NCBI RefSeq assembly: GCF_003797825.1
Contig: NZ_RKME01000023.1
Span: 1-64,000 of the forward strand
From: Gordonia sp. OPL2
GTDB lineage: Bacteria > Actinomycetota > Actinomycetes > Mycobacteriales > Mycobacteriaceae
Length of the DNA: 64,000 nucleotides
Reading direction: 5' to 3'
The position numbers and the translations under genes are program-made. The notes under the pieces were generated by a model. The model ran no database searches and was not told the DNA's origin. It saw only the letters and a list, made by a program, of their open reading frames with translations. Positions 17,217 to 24,995 of the stretch are shown piece after piece. Each line of letters opens with the position of its first letter. Position 1 is the first letter of the stretch.

Positions 17217-18669
17217 CCTTCACCGCCGTACCCGACGGCTCGTTCGGCAGATACCGGATGGTTCCGCCATGTCGTTCGACGATGTGCTCGGAGATGATCA
17301 ATCCGATGCCCGATCCATCCTGCTTCGCCGAGAACGCACCTGTCGCCAGCCGATCCGTCGGGGCACCGGACATCCCCCGGCCCTGATCGCGGATCCAGAC
17401 GAACGCCTCACCGTCGGCCTCACCGGTCTGCACCGCCAGTTCCTTCACCTCCGTCGTCGGACGGGCGATCTCGTCGAGGGCGTTCACGCAGAGATTGATG
17501 ATGACCTGACCGATGAGGACGTTCTCACCCTGGATCGGGAGGTCGCGATCGGGGATCTCGGCGTACACGCGGACACCCTGCTCGGCAGCGCGCAATCGCA
17601 CGAAGTACAGACTGTCCTCGACGATCTCGTTGAGATCGGTCAACTTCGTCGTGCTCTCGATCCGGCGCACATAGCGCTTCACCGACGTCACGATGTCGGC
17701 GGCACGATGGAGTTGTTTCTCGATCTGATCGATCCCGTAGGCGATGCTGCGGGCGTCGATCGTCTCCGCGGATAGCCGCGCCTTGAGGCCGCTGAGATAG
17801 TTGGTCGACGCCGCCAGGGGTTGCCCGAGCTCATGCGCGAGGATCATCGCCATGTCGCCCATGGCGTGATATCGGCTGAGGTACTGCAGGTTCGCCTCCT
17901 GGTAGGCGTTCCGCCGTTCCCATTCCACGCGGTCGGTGACGTCGCGGACGGTCAGCACGCGGGATCGGATGCCGTCGTGGGCCACGATCTCGAGCTCGCC
18001 GGCCAGCCACACGGTCGCGCCGTCGTCCTTGGTGATCTCCTGTTGGATCTTCACCGATCCGGATCCGTTGATCAGCCGGTCGACGACGAGATCGCTGGTC
18101 AGGCGTGGCTCGCACCGGCCGAGATCCTCCAGGTGCACACCGGACAGCTCGCTCGGCGTACGTCCGAACAACTGAGCCGCGAGCGGCGAGATGTCGTCGA
18201 TGCAGTTGTCGTCGTCGAGTACGACGATCCCGGCCGATGTGTGGGTCATGATGCGCTGCAACGACTCCGACACCCAGCTCAGTTCCTCCTGGAGTTCGAT
18301 CTCCTCGGAGATGTTGCGGAACTCCACCATCACCACCGGGCCGTCTTCGCAGCGGACCAGGGTCGCACGGGCGTCGGTGAGGAAGTCGGTGCCGTCCTTG
18401 GCCCGGTACTTCCACTGTTTGCGGCTCGAGCCGTGGACGACGGCCGACTGCAGCCATGCGACCCCGACCTCACGACGGTACTGCCGTTCCTGCGCACTCA
18501 TGTGGTGCGCCTTGAGCGGTTTGAGTTCTTCGAGGGTGAAGCCGAACATCCGGCAGGCAGCGGGATTGGCCCACAGGATGTTCTTGGACCCGGCCTCGTG
18601 GATGAGGATGCCGGTGCCGGTGTTGAGGATCATCTGCTCGAAGTCCCGGCGTGCAGGAAACACGGCCAT
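17182..18669 (-). CDS. Soluble PAS-domain sensor histidine kinase (FixL/TodS-like)
   Basis: A 495-aa kinase with no membrane segment. Two PAS domains lie at about 12-125 (ending VEFRNISEE) and 135-255 (ending VRDVTDR). The dimerisation/phosphoacceptor domain contains ILAHELGQPLAAS with His 279. The ATPase domain has the N box INLCVNALDE near 391-400, DQGRGM near 428 and GSGIGLIISEHIVERHGG. The AHEL-QPLAA type of H box is that of FixL/TodS-like cytoplasmic kinases that often sense aromatic compounds. The ATG at 18669 precedes the conserved PAS; in-frame upstream codons would extend it by 15 residues. It is divergent from iacA, 154 bases apart. The FixJ-type regulator at 24000-24653 is its natural partner, and indole-3-acetate a plausible signal. 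Confidence 0.85.
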   Translation of the reverse strand: MAVFPARRDFEQMILNTGTGILIHEAGSKNILWANPAACRMFGFTLEELKPLKAHHMSAQERQYRREVGVAWLQSAVVHGSSRKQWKYRAKDGTDFLTDARATLVRCEDGPVVMVEFRNISEEIELQEELSWVSESLQRIMTHTSAGIVVLDDDNCIDDISPLAAQLFGRTPSELSGVHLEDLGRCEPRLTSDLVVDRLINGSGSVKIQQEITKDDGATVWLAGELEIVAHDGIRSRVLTVRDVTDRVEWERRNAYQEANLQYLSRYHAMGDMAMILAHELGQPLAASTNYLSGLKARLSAETIDARSIAYGIDQIEKQLHRAADIVTSVKRYVRRIESTTKLTDLNEIVEDSLYFVRLRAAEQGVRVYAEIPDRDLPIQGENVLIGQVIINLCVNALDEIARPTTEVKELAVQTGEADGEAFVWIRDQGRGMSGAPTDRLATGAFSAKQDGSGIGLIISEHIVERHGGTIRYLPNEPSGTAVKVSLPLATRVGR

Positions 18670-18718
18670 CACCTCACCTTCTCGACCCAGGGTCCCTGTC
18701 TGCGAGGGTCCCACGCAA

Positions 18719-18754
18719 GTAAGGAATTGCTTACCGGCAGCGCGGGAAATCCCG
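18719..18754. promoter_or_regulatory. Two inverted repeats between sensor kinase and iacA
   Basis: GTAAG-N6-CTTAC lies at 18719-18734, and CGGGA-AA-TCCCG at 18743-18754, 70-105 bases upstream of iacA and 50-85 bases upstream of the divergent kinase gene. The first has the form of the paired half-sites used by FixJ/NarL-class response regulators such as StyR and TodT. It is the best candidate for the binding site of the iac response regulator. Confidence 0.45.
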
Positions 18755-18823
18755 ATACCGGGGAGAACGTCGCGTCCATAGTGTTGCGCTCAGATCGACT
18801 GCCGAATCTGAACGGAGACAGTG

Positions 18824-19996
18824 ATGACCACGGAGAGCATGACCGCCCGGGTGAGTGCCGAACCGGCGGGACCGGCACGGGAGGCCGCGTTCGATCATGC
18901 CCTCGACGTGCTCCGCGACCGGCGCGAGGAGTTCAACGCGCAACGGTTCGTGCCTCGCGACTACATCGCCCTGCTCAAGCGTGCGGGGATGTATCGGGCC
19001 TCAACGCCGGTGGCGTTCGGCGGTGAGCCGATGGCGCCGTCGGATTTCATGGCGATGGTCGAGCGGATCTCCGCCGTCGACCCGGCCACCGGTTGGGTGT
19101 CGAGCTTTGGTTCCTCGCTCGTGTACTTCGCCGCGCTGCCCGCCGAGACGCAGAAGAAGATCTACGCCGAGGGCCCCGACGTCGCCTACGCCGGGGGACT
19201 CTTCCCGATGCAGGAGGCGCAGAAGGTCGACGGCGGTTACCTCTGTTCGGGCGTCTGGCAGTTCGCCAGCGGCTGCCGAGGCGCCGACATCCTCGGCATC
19301 GGCCTGGCCGGCGGACCGGAGACCAACGGCAAACCGCTGACCGCTCTCGTCGATCCGGCCGACGTCGAGATCGTCGACAACTGGGATGTCGCCGGCATGA
19401 AGGCGACCGGCTCCCACGCGATCCGTGCCGACCGGCTGTTCGTGCCGGAGGAGATGACCTTCGTACGTGGTGGTGCGCCGCAGATCGACGAGCCGCTGAC
19501 CCGGTATCCATCCCTGGCTTACGCCGCACAGGTGTTGGCCGTGGTCACCCTCGGCGCTGCGCGCGGGGCCCTCGACTACGCGCTCGAGGTCGGGGCGGCA
19601 CGGACGTCGATCACCGGTGGCGCCAGCAAGGGCAACCGTCCCGCCTACAAGAGTGGACTGGCCCGCGGCGAGGCCGAATTGCGTTCCGCCCGTGCATTCT
19701 TCTACGACAGCACGGATCGGGTGTGGGCCAAGGCGGTTGCCGGGCAGCATATCTCGACCGATGACCAGGCGCTCCTCCGACTCAGTGCGACCCACGCCGC
19801 GCACGTCGGCCGCGAGGTCGTCCTGGCGGCCTTCGATCTCGCGGGTACCGGCGCCATCTACGAGACACACCCGCTGCAGCGATACCTGCAGGACGCCCTG
19901 GTGCCCGCCCAGCACGCGATGCTGCAGACCAACACCTACGAGGCCGCCGGCGCCCTGATGCTCGGCCTCGAAGCCGGCATCCCGAGCTTTCCCTGA
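18824..19996 (+). CDS. iacA: Indole-3-acetate monooxygenase, acyl-CoA dehydrogenase fold
   Basis: A 390-aa protein of the acyl-CoA dehydrogenase-like flavin monooxygenase group (as in HsaA, DszC and IacA). The N-terminal helical domain has AGMYRASTPVAFGGEPM near 45-60, the central beta domain has GVWQFASGCRGAD and WDVAGMKATGSHAI, and the C-terminal bundle ends with a helix pair. In the family, reduced flavin from a separate reductase plus oxygen hydroxylates the aromatic substrate. In iac clusters IacA starts attack on the indole ring of indole-3-acetate. The assignment rests on the match of the whole gene set (A to I). GGAG at 18814 favours the ATG at 18824 over the GTG three bases before. 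First gene of the iacABCDEF operon. Confidence 0.82.
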   Translation: MTTESMTARVSAEPAGPAREAAFDHALDVLRDRREEFNAQRFVPRDYIALLKRAGMYRASTPVAFGGEPMAPSDFMAMVERISAVDPATGWVSSFGSSLVYFAALPAETQKKIYAEGPDVAYAGGLFPMQEAQKVDGGYLCSGVWQFASGCRGADILGIGLAGGPETNGKPLTALVDPADVEIVDNWDVAGMKATGSHAIRADRLFVPEEMTFVRGGAPQIDEPLTRYPSLAYAAQVLAVVTLGAARGALDYALEVGAARTSITGGASKGNRPAYKSGLARGEAELRSARAFFYDSTDRVWAKAVAGQHISTDDQALLRLSATHAAHVGREVVLAAFDLAGTGAIYETHPLQRYLQDALVPAQHAMLQTNTYEAAGALMLGLEAGIPSFP

Positions 19997-20043
19997 CCGT
20001 CCGCCGAACATCCGGTCCCACATCACATCACGAGGAGTCATCC

Positions 20044-20406
20044 ATGGCCGACGAGCCGTTGCGCACACTGTTCTGTGTCGGGAACAACCAGAACTTCTTC
20101 GACCTGCCCAAGGCCGACATCGGTCCGGTGTGGGAGGCGACGATGACCTTCCTGGCCGGTCTGAACAACCTCGACGGCGTCGACATCATCGGCACGTTCG
20201 ACGACGACGCCCACATGGTGGGGCCGTCGGACGGCTGGCCCTGGACCTTCTACGTCCTGGCCGACGTGCGCGACCAACCCACGGTCAAGGAGGCCTGCAA
20301 CCTCCTGCGCACCACCATGGTCGGTGAGTACGCACTCTGGAAGTACTTCAAGGTCGAGGCCCGCATGGGCCGCGCCCTCACCATCCGCGACGACGTCGCC
20401 CGCTGA
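20044..20406 (+). CDS. iacB: IacB-like small protein
   Basis: A 120-aa soluble protein without a recognised catalytic motif. It has a Trp/Asp-rich centre (FDDDAHMVGPSDGWPWTFYVLADV) split over residues about 51-75. The pattern of alternating strands and helices (LFCVGNN, WEATMTFLAGL, EACNLLRTTM) suggests a ferredoxin-like alpha+beta fold. In described iac clusters a small protein of unknown role (IacB) lies between IacA and the Rieske oxygenase IacC, exactly as here. A GAGGAG site precedes the ATG. The symbol is given from position and size; the protein function remains unknown. Confidence 0.65.
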   Translation: MADEPLRTLFCVGNNQNFFDLPKADIGPVWEATMTFLAGLNNLDGVDIIGTFDDDAHMVGPSDGWPWTFYVLADVRDQPTVKEACNLLRTTMVGEYALWKYFKVEARMGRALTIRDDVAR

Positions 20407-20464
20407 ACAGCACCCGGACCCAGCCCGTTCCGCGTTCCTGACGAAACACAGTGAAGGACAGTCA

Positions 20465-21742
20465 ATGACCACCATCGAGAGGCCGACCCGCCGGTTCGCG
20501 GACCTGGCCGAGACAGACCGCGTGGCCGGTCAGCTCTACACCGACCCCGAGATCTATGCGGAGGAGATGCGCAAGATCTTCTATCGCACCTGGGTCTGGG
20601 TCGCGCACGAGAGCGAGATCCCCGAAGCCGGCTCGTTCAAGACCACCCAGGTCGGTGATCAGCCGGTCATCGTGACACGAGACCGCAAGGGCAACTTCAA
20701 CACCCTGCTCAATCGCTGTCGCCACCGCGGTGCCACGGTGTGTGATCAGCGCAGTGGCAAGGCCAACGGTTTCACCTGCCCGTACCACAACTGGTCCTAC
20801 ACACTCGATGGCCGGTTGCGCGGTATCCCCTATCCCGACGGGTACGAGGGCGTGGTCGACAAGAAGGACTATCCGTTGCAGACGCTGCGCACGGAGAGCT
20901 ACCTGGGCATGATCTGGGCCACCTTCAACGCCGACGCCGAACCGCTCGAGGACTTCCTGGGCGATGCGAAGATCTGGATGGAGCGCTTCCTCAAGCAGTC
21001 CAACGGCTTCCCGACGAAGGTCCTGGGCAGCCACAAGTTCCGCTTCAAGGGGAACTGGAAGATCCAGTTGGAGAACACCACCGACGGCTACCACTTCCCG
21101 ATGGTGCACAAGTCGTGGATGGCCTCGGTCGACGCCGAGACCGCCAACATGATGTCGTTCATGGACGATCCAGCCGCGGAGACCCACGCGCTCGGCAACG
21201 GACACAGTGTCGCGATCATGGCGGCGGCCCACGCCGACCTGGATGTCGACGACGGCAGCGAAGAGGTCCAACCTCGTTTCCAGCACCTGGTCGACGAGCT
21301 CGCCGAGGCCGGCGAGAGCTCCGAACGAATTCGCCGATACATGCGGTCCATGCACGGATGTGGCTTCAACCTCAACATGTTCCCGAACATCGCGATGTCG
21401 TCGTCGTTCTTCCGGGTCCTCGTCCCGATCAGCGTCGACGTGACCGAGGTGTGGCACATGGCGATCGGCATGGACGGCGGACCGGAGAGCATCAACCGTG
21501 AACGACTCCGGATTCACGAACACTTCCAGGGCCCGTTCGGCTTCGGCAGCCCCGACGATGCCGAGGGCTGGGACCGCGTTCAGATCGGCGCCGGAGGCAA
21601 CCCGACCATGCCCATCCTCGTCAACCGCGGTGAGAACCGCGAGTACACGACCGACGAAGGCTGGCCCACATCGCATGTCACCGACGAGACCGGAATGCGT
21701 GAGTCCTACGGAATGTGGAAGAAGATGATGACCGATGACTGA
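20465..21742 (+). CDS. iacC: Rieske ring-hydroxylating dioxygenase, large subunit
   Basis: A 425-aa oxygenase alpha subunit. The Rieske cluster ligands are in CRHRG (about residue 84) and CPYHNW (about 103). The mononuclear iron site is in DGYHFPMVH near 218-226, followed by the catalytic domain. With a beta subunit and the reductase IacF it would dioxygenate the oxidised indole acetic acid intermediate during conversion towards catechol, as reported for iac systems. The frame is open from 20324, but the ATG at 20465 starts the conserved region and lies just after the iacB stop. The 3' end overlaps iacD by 8 bases, implying coupled translation of the two subunits. Confidence 0.86.
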   Translation: MTTIERPTRRFADLAETDRVAGQLYTDPEIYAEEMRKIFYRTWVWVAHESEIPEAGSFKTTQVGDQPVIVTRDRKGNFNTLLNRCRHRGATVCDQRSGKANGFTCPYHNWSYTLDGRLRGIPYPDGYEGVVDKKDYPLQTLRTESYLGMIWATFNADAEPLEDFLGDAKIWMERFLKQSNGFPTKVLGSHKFRFKGNWKIQLENTTDGYHFPMVHKSWMASVDAETANMMSFMDDPAAETHALGNGHSVAIMAAAHADLDVDDGSEEVQPRFQHLVDELAEAGESSERIRRYMRSMHGCGFNLNMFPNIAMSSSFFRVLVPISVDVTEVWHMAIGMDGGPESINRERLRIHEHFQGPFGFGSPDDAEGWDRVQIGAGGNPTMPILVNRGENREYTTDEGWPTSHVTDETGMRESYGMWKKMMTDD

Positions 21743-22232
21743 GCTTCTGGCGTTCGCCGACCCTCGGGTGCTGCGGGCGATCGCGCTCGTCTGGAAGGAG
21801 GCCGAACTCCTCGATGCCAAGGACTACCCGGCCTGGGAATCGCTCTACACCGACGACGCCCGCTACATCGTCCCGATCGATCCGGACACCGACGACTTCG
21901 AGTCGTCGCTCAACATGGTCTACGACGACAAGCGGATGCGACGACTGCGGGTCGAACGGATGATGCAGGGCTACGCGCCGTCGGCGGTCGCCGCAGCACG
22001 CACCGTCCGCATCGTCTCGCGGTTCACCGTCTCCGAGGTCACCGACGACACCGTGATCCTCCGCTCGGCGCAGATCCTCAACGCCTTCAAGCGCGACACC
22101 TTCTCCACCATCGGGGCCGAGCTGACGCACACCATTGCGCTGGCGGCCGATGGTGAGGACAGGATCCAGCTCAAGGTGGCGCGCCTCATCGACAGCGAGG
22201 ACGCGGTCAGTGCCTCCGGGTATCTGTTGTGA
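21735..22232 (+). CDS. iacD: Ring-hydroxylating dioxygenase, small subunit
   Basis: A 165-aa protein with the cone-shaped NTF2-like fold of oxygenase beta subunits. AELLDAKDYPAWESLYTDDARYIVPI at the N terminus is split over residues about 15-40, and MVYDDKRMRRLRVERM near 62-77 is typical of this subunit class. It packs against the alpha subunit and has no metal site. It overlaps iacC by 8 bases and iacE by 4 bases, so all three are translated from one message. Confidence 0.84.
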   Translation: MTELLAFADPRVLRAIALVWKEAELLDAKDYPAWESLYTDDARYIVPIDPDTDDFESSLNMVYDDKRMRRLRVERMMQGYAPSAVAAARTVRIVSRFTVSEVTDDTVILRSAQILNAFKRDTFSTIGAELTHTIALAADGEDRIQLKVARLIDSEDAVSASGYLL

Positions 22233-22972
22233 CCGCCGGAATCGCGGTCGTCACCGGGGCGGCGGGCGGGATGGGCGGTCACATCGCACGCCGCCTTCAT
22301 CGCGACGGACATCGCGTGCTGCTCACCGACATCGCCGTCGAGGTCGCCCAGCAGATCGCCGACGAGCTGTCCCCGGATGGGTCGACGGCACGCGCCGCCG
22401 CTCTCGACGTCGCTCATCGCGACAACTTCGTCAAAACCCTCGGCGACGTCCAATCGCTCTGGGGCACACCGACCATCATGGTGAACAACGCAGCGTTGAC
22501 CCAGGCGGCGGATCTCATGACCCTCGACGAACCCGATTTCACACGTGTGTTGTCGACCAACGTGAACAGCATCTTCTTCGGATGCCAGGTCTTCGGTGCG
22601 GCGATGGCATCCGACGGCTACGGGCGGATCGTGAACATGGCGTCGCTGGCCGGCCAGAACGGCGGGACCGCCACCGGCGCGCACTATGCGACGTCCAAGG
22701 GTGCGATCCTCACGGTGACCAAGATCTTCGCCAAGGAGCTTGCTGCGCAGGGTGTCACGGTGAACGCCATCGCCCCGGGACCGCACGATCTCCCCGTGGT
22801 GAAGGCGACCGTGCCGCCGGACAAGCTCGACGCGGTCGTCGCCGGCATCCCGGTCGGTCGCCTCGGTAGTCCCGAGTTCGTCGCGGACATGGTCGGCCTG
22901 CTGACCGCCGAGAATGCGTACTTCGTCACCGGCGCCTGCTGGGACGTCAACGGCGGACTGTTCGTTCGCTGA
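22229..22972 (+). CDS. iacE: Short-chain dehydrogenase/reductase
   Basis: A 247-aa SDR. The nucleotide-binding motif VVTGAAGGMGGHIA is near residues 6-19, NNAA near 88, the catalytic Ser in NMASLAGQNGG and YATSK with the active Tyr and Lys near 153-157. In iac pathways IacE acts after IacA on the hydroxylated indole-3-acetate intermediate, giving the dioxindole-type product. The GTG at 22229 overlaps the iacD stop (GTGA). Typical length, no membrane segment. Confidence 0.82.
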   Translation: MTAGIAVVTGAAGGMGGHIARRLHRDGHRVLLTDIAVEVAQQIADELSPDGSTARAAALDVAHRDNFVKTLGDVQSLWGTPTIMVNNAALTQAADLMTLDEPDFTRVLSTNVNSIFFGCQVFGAAMASDGYGRIVNMASLAGQNGGTATGAHYATSKGAILTVTKIFAKELAAQGVTVNAIAPGPHDLPVVKATVPPDKLDAVVAGIPVGRLGSPEFVADMVGLLTAENAYFVTGACWDVNGGLFVR

Positions 22973-23040
22973 CCCGGTCGTCGGGACACCCTGATCCCGC
23001 GCACCACCGAAGAATCTCTGCACCCGTCAGGAGCATCACC

Positions 23041-23991
23041 ATGGCACTCATCGACGTCGTCGTCTCGGACATCGTTCAGGAGACACCGAGCATCAAGACG
23101 TTCTACCTGGCGAGGCCGGATGGGTCCTCGGTCGGTGAGTACTCGCCGGGTGCGCACGTCGACGTGGTGGGGCCGACGGCTATCACGCGGCAGTACTCTT
23201 TGTGCAGCCGGCCCGACGGAAGTGAGTCGTTCGCCGTCGCGGTGAAGCGGGAGACGAGCTCACGTGGGGGATCGGCCGCCCTGCACGATGTGCGGATCGG
23301 TGACCGGCTGCAGATCAGCGAGCCGCGCAACCTTCTCGGAATCAACTCCGCTGCAGTACATCACGTTCTCATTGCGGCGGGCATCGGGATCACCCCGATG
23401 TTGAGCATGGCCCGCCACATGGACGTGCACGGGATCAGCTTCGAGCTGCACTACTTCTCGCGCACCGAGGAAGACGCGGCATTCCTTCCGCTGTTACGCG
23501 ATCGCTGCCCCGAGAAACTGCATGCCCACGTGGGCGTGGGCCGCGACGACCAGGGGGCGATCTTGTCGGCGGCGCTGACGCGCGTGCCGGCTGGAACTCA
23601 TGTATATGTCTGCGGGCCCGAGGGTTTCATGGACAAGGCTCGGGTGCTGGCGGAGACGTTCGTCCCCGCTGACGCGGTGCACATCGAGAACTTCCACGCG
23701 ACCGAGCAGCCCGATGCATCCGAGAACTCGGCGTTCGAGGTCGAACTCGACGGCGAGACCTATCATGTCCCCGCCGATCGGAGCATCGTCGAGGTGTTGC
23801 AGGACAACGGTTGCGATGTCGACACGTCCTGCCAGGAGGGAATCTGCGGTACCTGCATCATGCAGGTGTTGTCCGGCACCCCCGAACACCGTGACAACGT
23901 GCTCACGGCAGCAGAGCGGGAGTCCGGTGAGGTCATGGCCGTGTGTGTGTCGCGGACCTCGGGCGAACGACTCGAGCTGGATTACTACTGA
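23041..23991 (+). CDS. iacF: Ferredoxin-NAD(P)H reductase of the oxygenase
   Basis: A 316-aa electron-transfer protein of the phthalate dioxygenase reductase / VanB class. The flavin domain is N-terminal (RQYSLCS near 57), the NAD domain is in the middle (LIAAGIGITPMLSMARHM near 110-127), and a plant-type [2Fe-2S] ferredoxin is C-terminal. The four cluster cysteines are seen in CQEGICGTC and VMAVCVS. It passes electrons from NAD(P)H to the Rieske centre of IacC. Last gene of the iacABCDEF operon, 68 bases after iacE; it converges on the response regulator gene with 8 bases between the stops. Confidence 0.85.
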   Translation: MALIDVVVSDIVQETPSIKTFYLARPDGSSVGEYSPGAHVDVVGPTAITRQYSLCSRPDGSESFAVAVKRETSSRGGSAALHDVRIGDRLQISEPRNLLGINSAAVHHVLIAAGIGITPMLSMARHMDVHGISFELHYFSRTEEDAAFLPLLRDRCPEKLHAHVGVGRDDQGAILSAALTRVPAGTHVYVCGPEGFMDKARVLAETFVPADAVHIENFHATEQPDASENSAFEVELDGETYHVPADRSIVEVLQDNGCDVDTSCQEGICGTCIMQVLSGTPEHRDNVLTAAERESGEVMAVCVSRTSGERLELDYY

Positions 23992-23999
23992 GCCGCCCG

Positions 24000-24653
24000 T
24001 CACCCGTCCTGCTCGGTGGGGACCTCCACGTCGAACCGGAGGATGTCGCGGACCAGAGTGCTGATGCTGTCCGCATCGGTCTTGCTCTTGATCCGGGCAC
24101 GATGAACGTCGACGGTCTTCACGCTCATCTGTAGTCGACGCGCGATGTTCTGGCTCGGCAACCCCTCGACGACGAGCGCGAGGATCTCCCGTTCGCGTGG
24201 GGTCAGCAGTGCGACCTTGGCCTCGACCGATCGTCTGAGCTCGTGGGTCCGGAAGCGCTCGACCGCGGTCTCCACACCGGCCTGGACGGCGTCGAGGAGT
24301 CGCTGCGGGTCATAGGGCTTCTCCAGGAAATCGAGGGCGCCGGCCTGCAGCGTGGACACCGACATCCGGATGTCGCCGTGCGCCGACACGAAGATGATCG
24401 CGACATGCGGTGCGAACTCGTTGAGCTTCTCCTGCAGGCGGGGACCACTCATCCGCGGCATCCGGACGTCGAGGACGATGCAGGCCGGGGCATCGCCGGA
24501 ATATGCCGCCAGGAACTCGTCGGCGCTGTGACAGATCTGCGGTGATATCCCGATGCTGCCCAGAAGCCAATCGACGGATTCACACAGCTCGGGATCGTCG
24601 TCGACGACGTAGACCGTCGCCGCGGGTGTCGTGTCGTCCGCAGTCTCCACCAT
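24000..24653 (-). CDS. FixJ/NarL-type response regulator of the iac locus
   Basis: A 217-aa regulator. The receiver domain has the acidic triad VVDDD near 16-20, phosphoacceptor Asp 62 in VLDVRMPRMSG and Lys 112 in FLEKPYDP. The C-terminal LuxR-type helix-turn-helix is LTPREREILALVVEG followed by IARRLQMSVKTVDVHR. This architecture and the KP-Y motif match the FixJ/TodT/StyR group, which pair with soluble PAS kinases. The partner kinase is encoded at 17182-18669. GAGGA just before the ATG at 24653 favours it; an in-frame ATG at 24680 has no such site. It lies in the iacH, 92-aa protein, regulator operon. Confidence 0.84.
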   Translation of the reverse strand: MVETADDTTPAATVYVVDDDPELCESVDWLLGSIGISPQICHSADEFLAAYSGDAPACIVLDVRMPRMSGPRLQEKLNEFAPHVAIIFVSAHGDIRMSVSTLQAGALDFLEKPYDPQRLLDAVQAGVETAVERFRTHELRRSVEAKVALLTPREREILALVVEGLPSQNIARRLQMSVKTVDVHRARIKSKTDADSISTLVRDILRFDVEVPTEQDG

Positions 24654-24690
24654 GAGTCCTCGCTCCGAGGGTAGTGCCATCGGGATCCGA

Positions 24691-24969
24691 TCAGTCCCAG
24701 GAGGCGTCGGCGGTCCAGTAGTTCATGCCGACGGCGCTCACCCGATGGTGCCACTCCGAGGTCCGCGACAGCCACGGTTCCTCGCGGCGCACCGACTCGT
24801 CGGCGGCCTCCGGGCCATCGGCCTCGACCGTCCAGTGCACCCAGTTGACCTCGCGGCCGTGCTCGTCGTGGACGAACAGGTCGACGTGGTGCCAGCCGTA
24901 GTTGAAGGTGTCCTCGTAGCAGGTGAGGAACATGCGGTGGTGGGTGGTCGGGCGCGGTGTCATCGCCAT
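24691..24969 (-). CDS. Uncharacterised 92-aa protein in the iac locus
   Basis: A small soluble protein that I do not recognise. It is rich in His, Trp and Tyr (TCYEDTFNYGWHHVDLFVHD, then VNWVHWTVEADG) and alternates strands in a way that suggests a compact beta-rich fold. It lies between the amidase and the response regulator, 26 bases after the former and 37 bases before the latter, so it is surely in the same message. GAGAGAG precedes the ATG at 24969. It could be a ligand-binding accessory, an enzyme subunit or a signalling partner of the regulator; the sequence does not decide. Confidence 0.65.
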   Translation of the reverse strand: MAMTPRPTTHHRMFLTCYEDTFNYGWHHVDLFVHDEHGREVNWVHWTVEADGPEAADESVRREEPWLSRTSEWHHRVSAVGMNYWTADASWD

Positions 24970-24995
24970 GATGTGTCTCTCTCTGGCCGTCGTCG

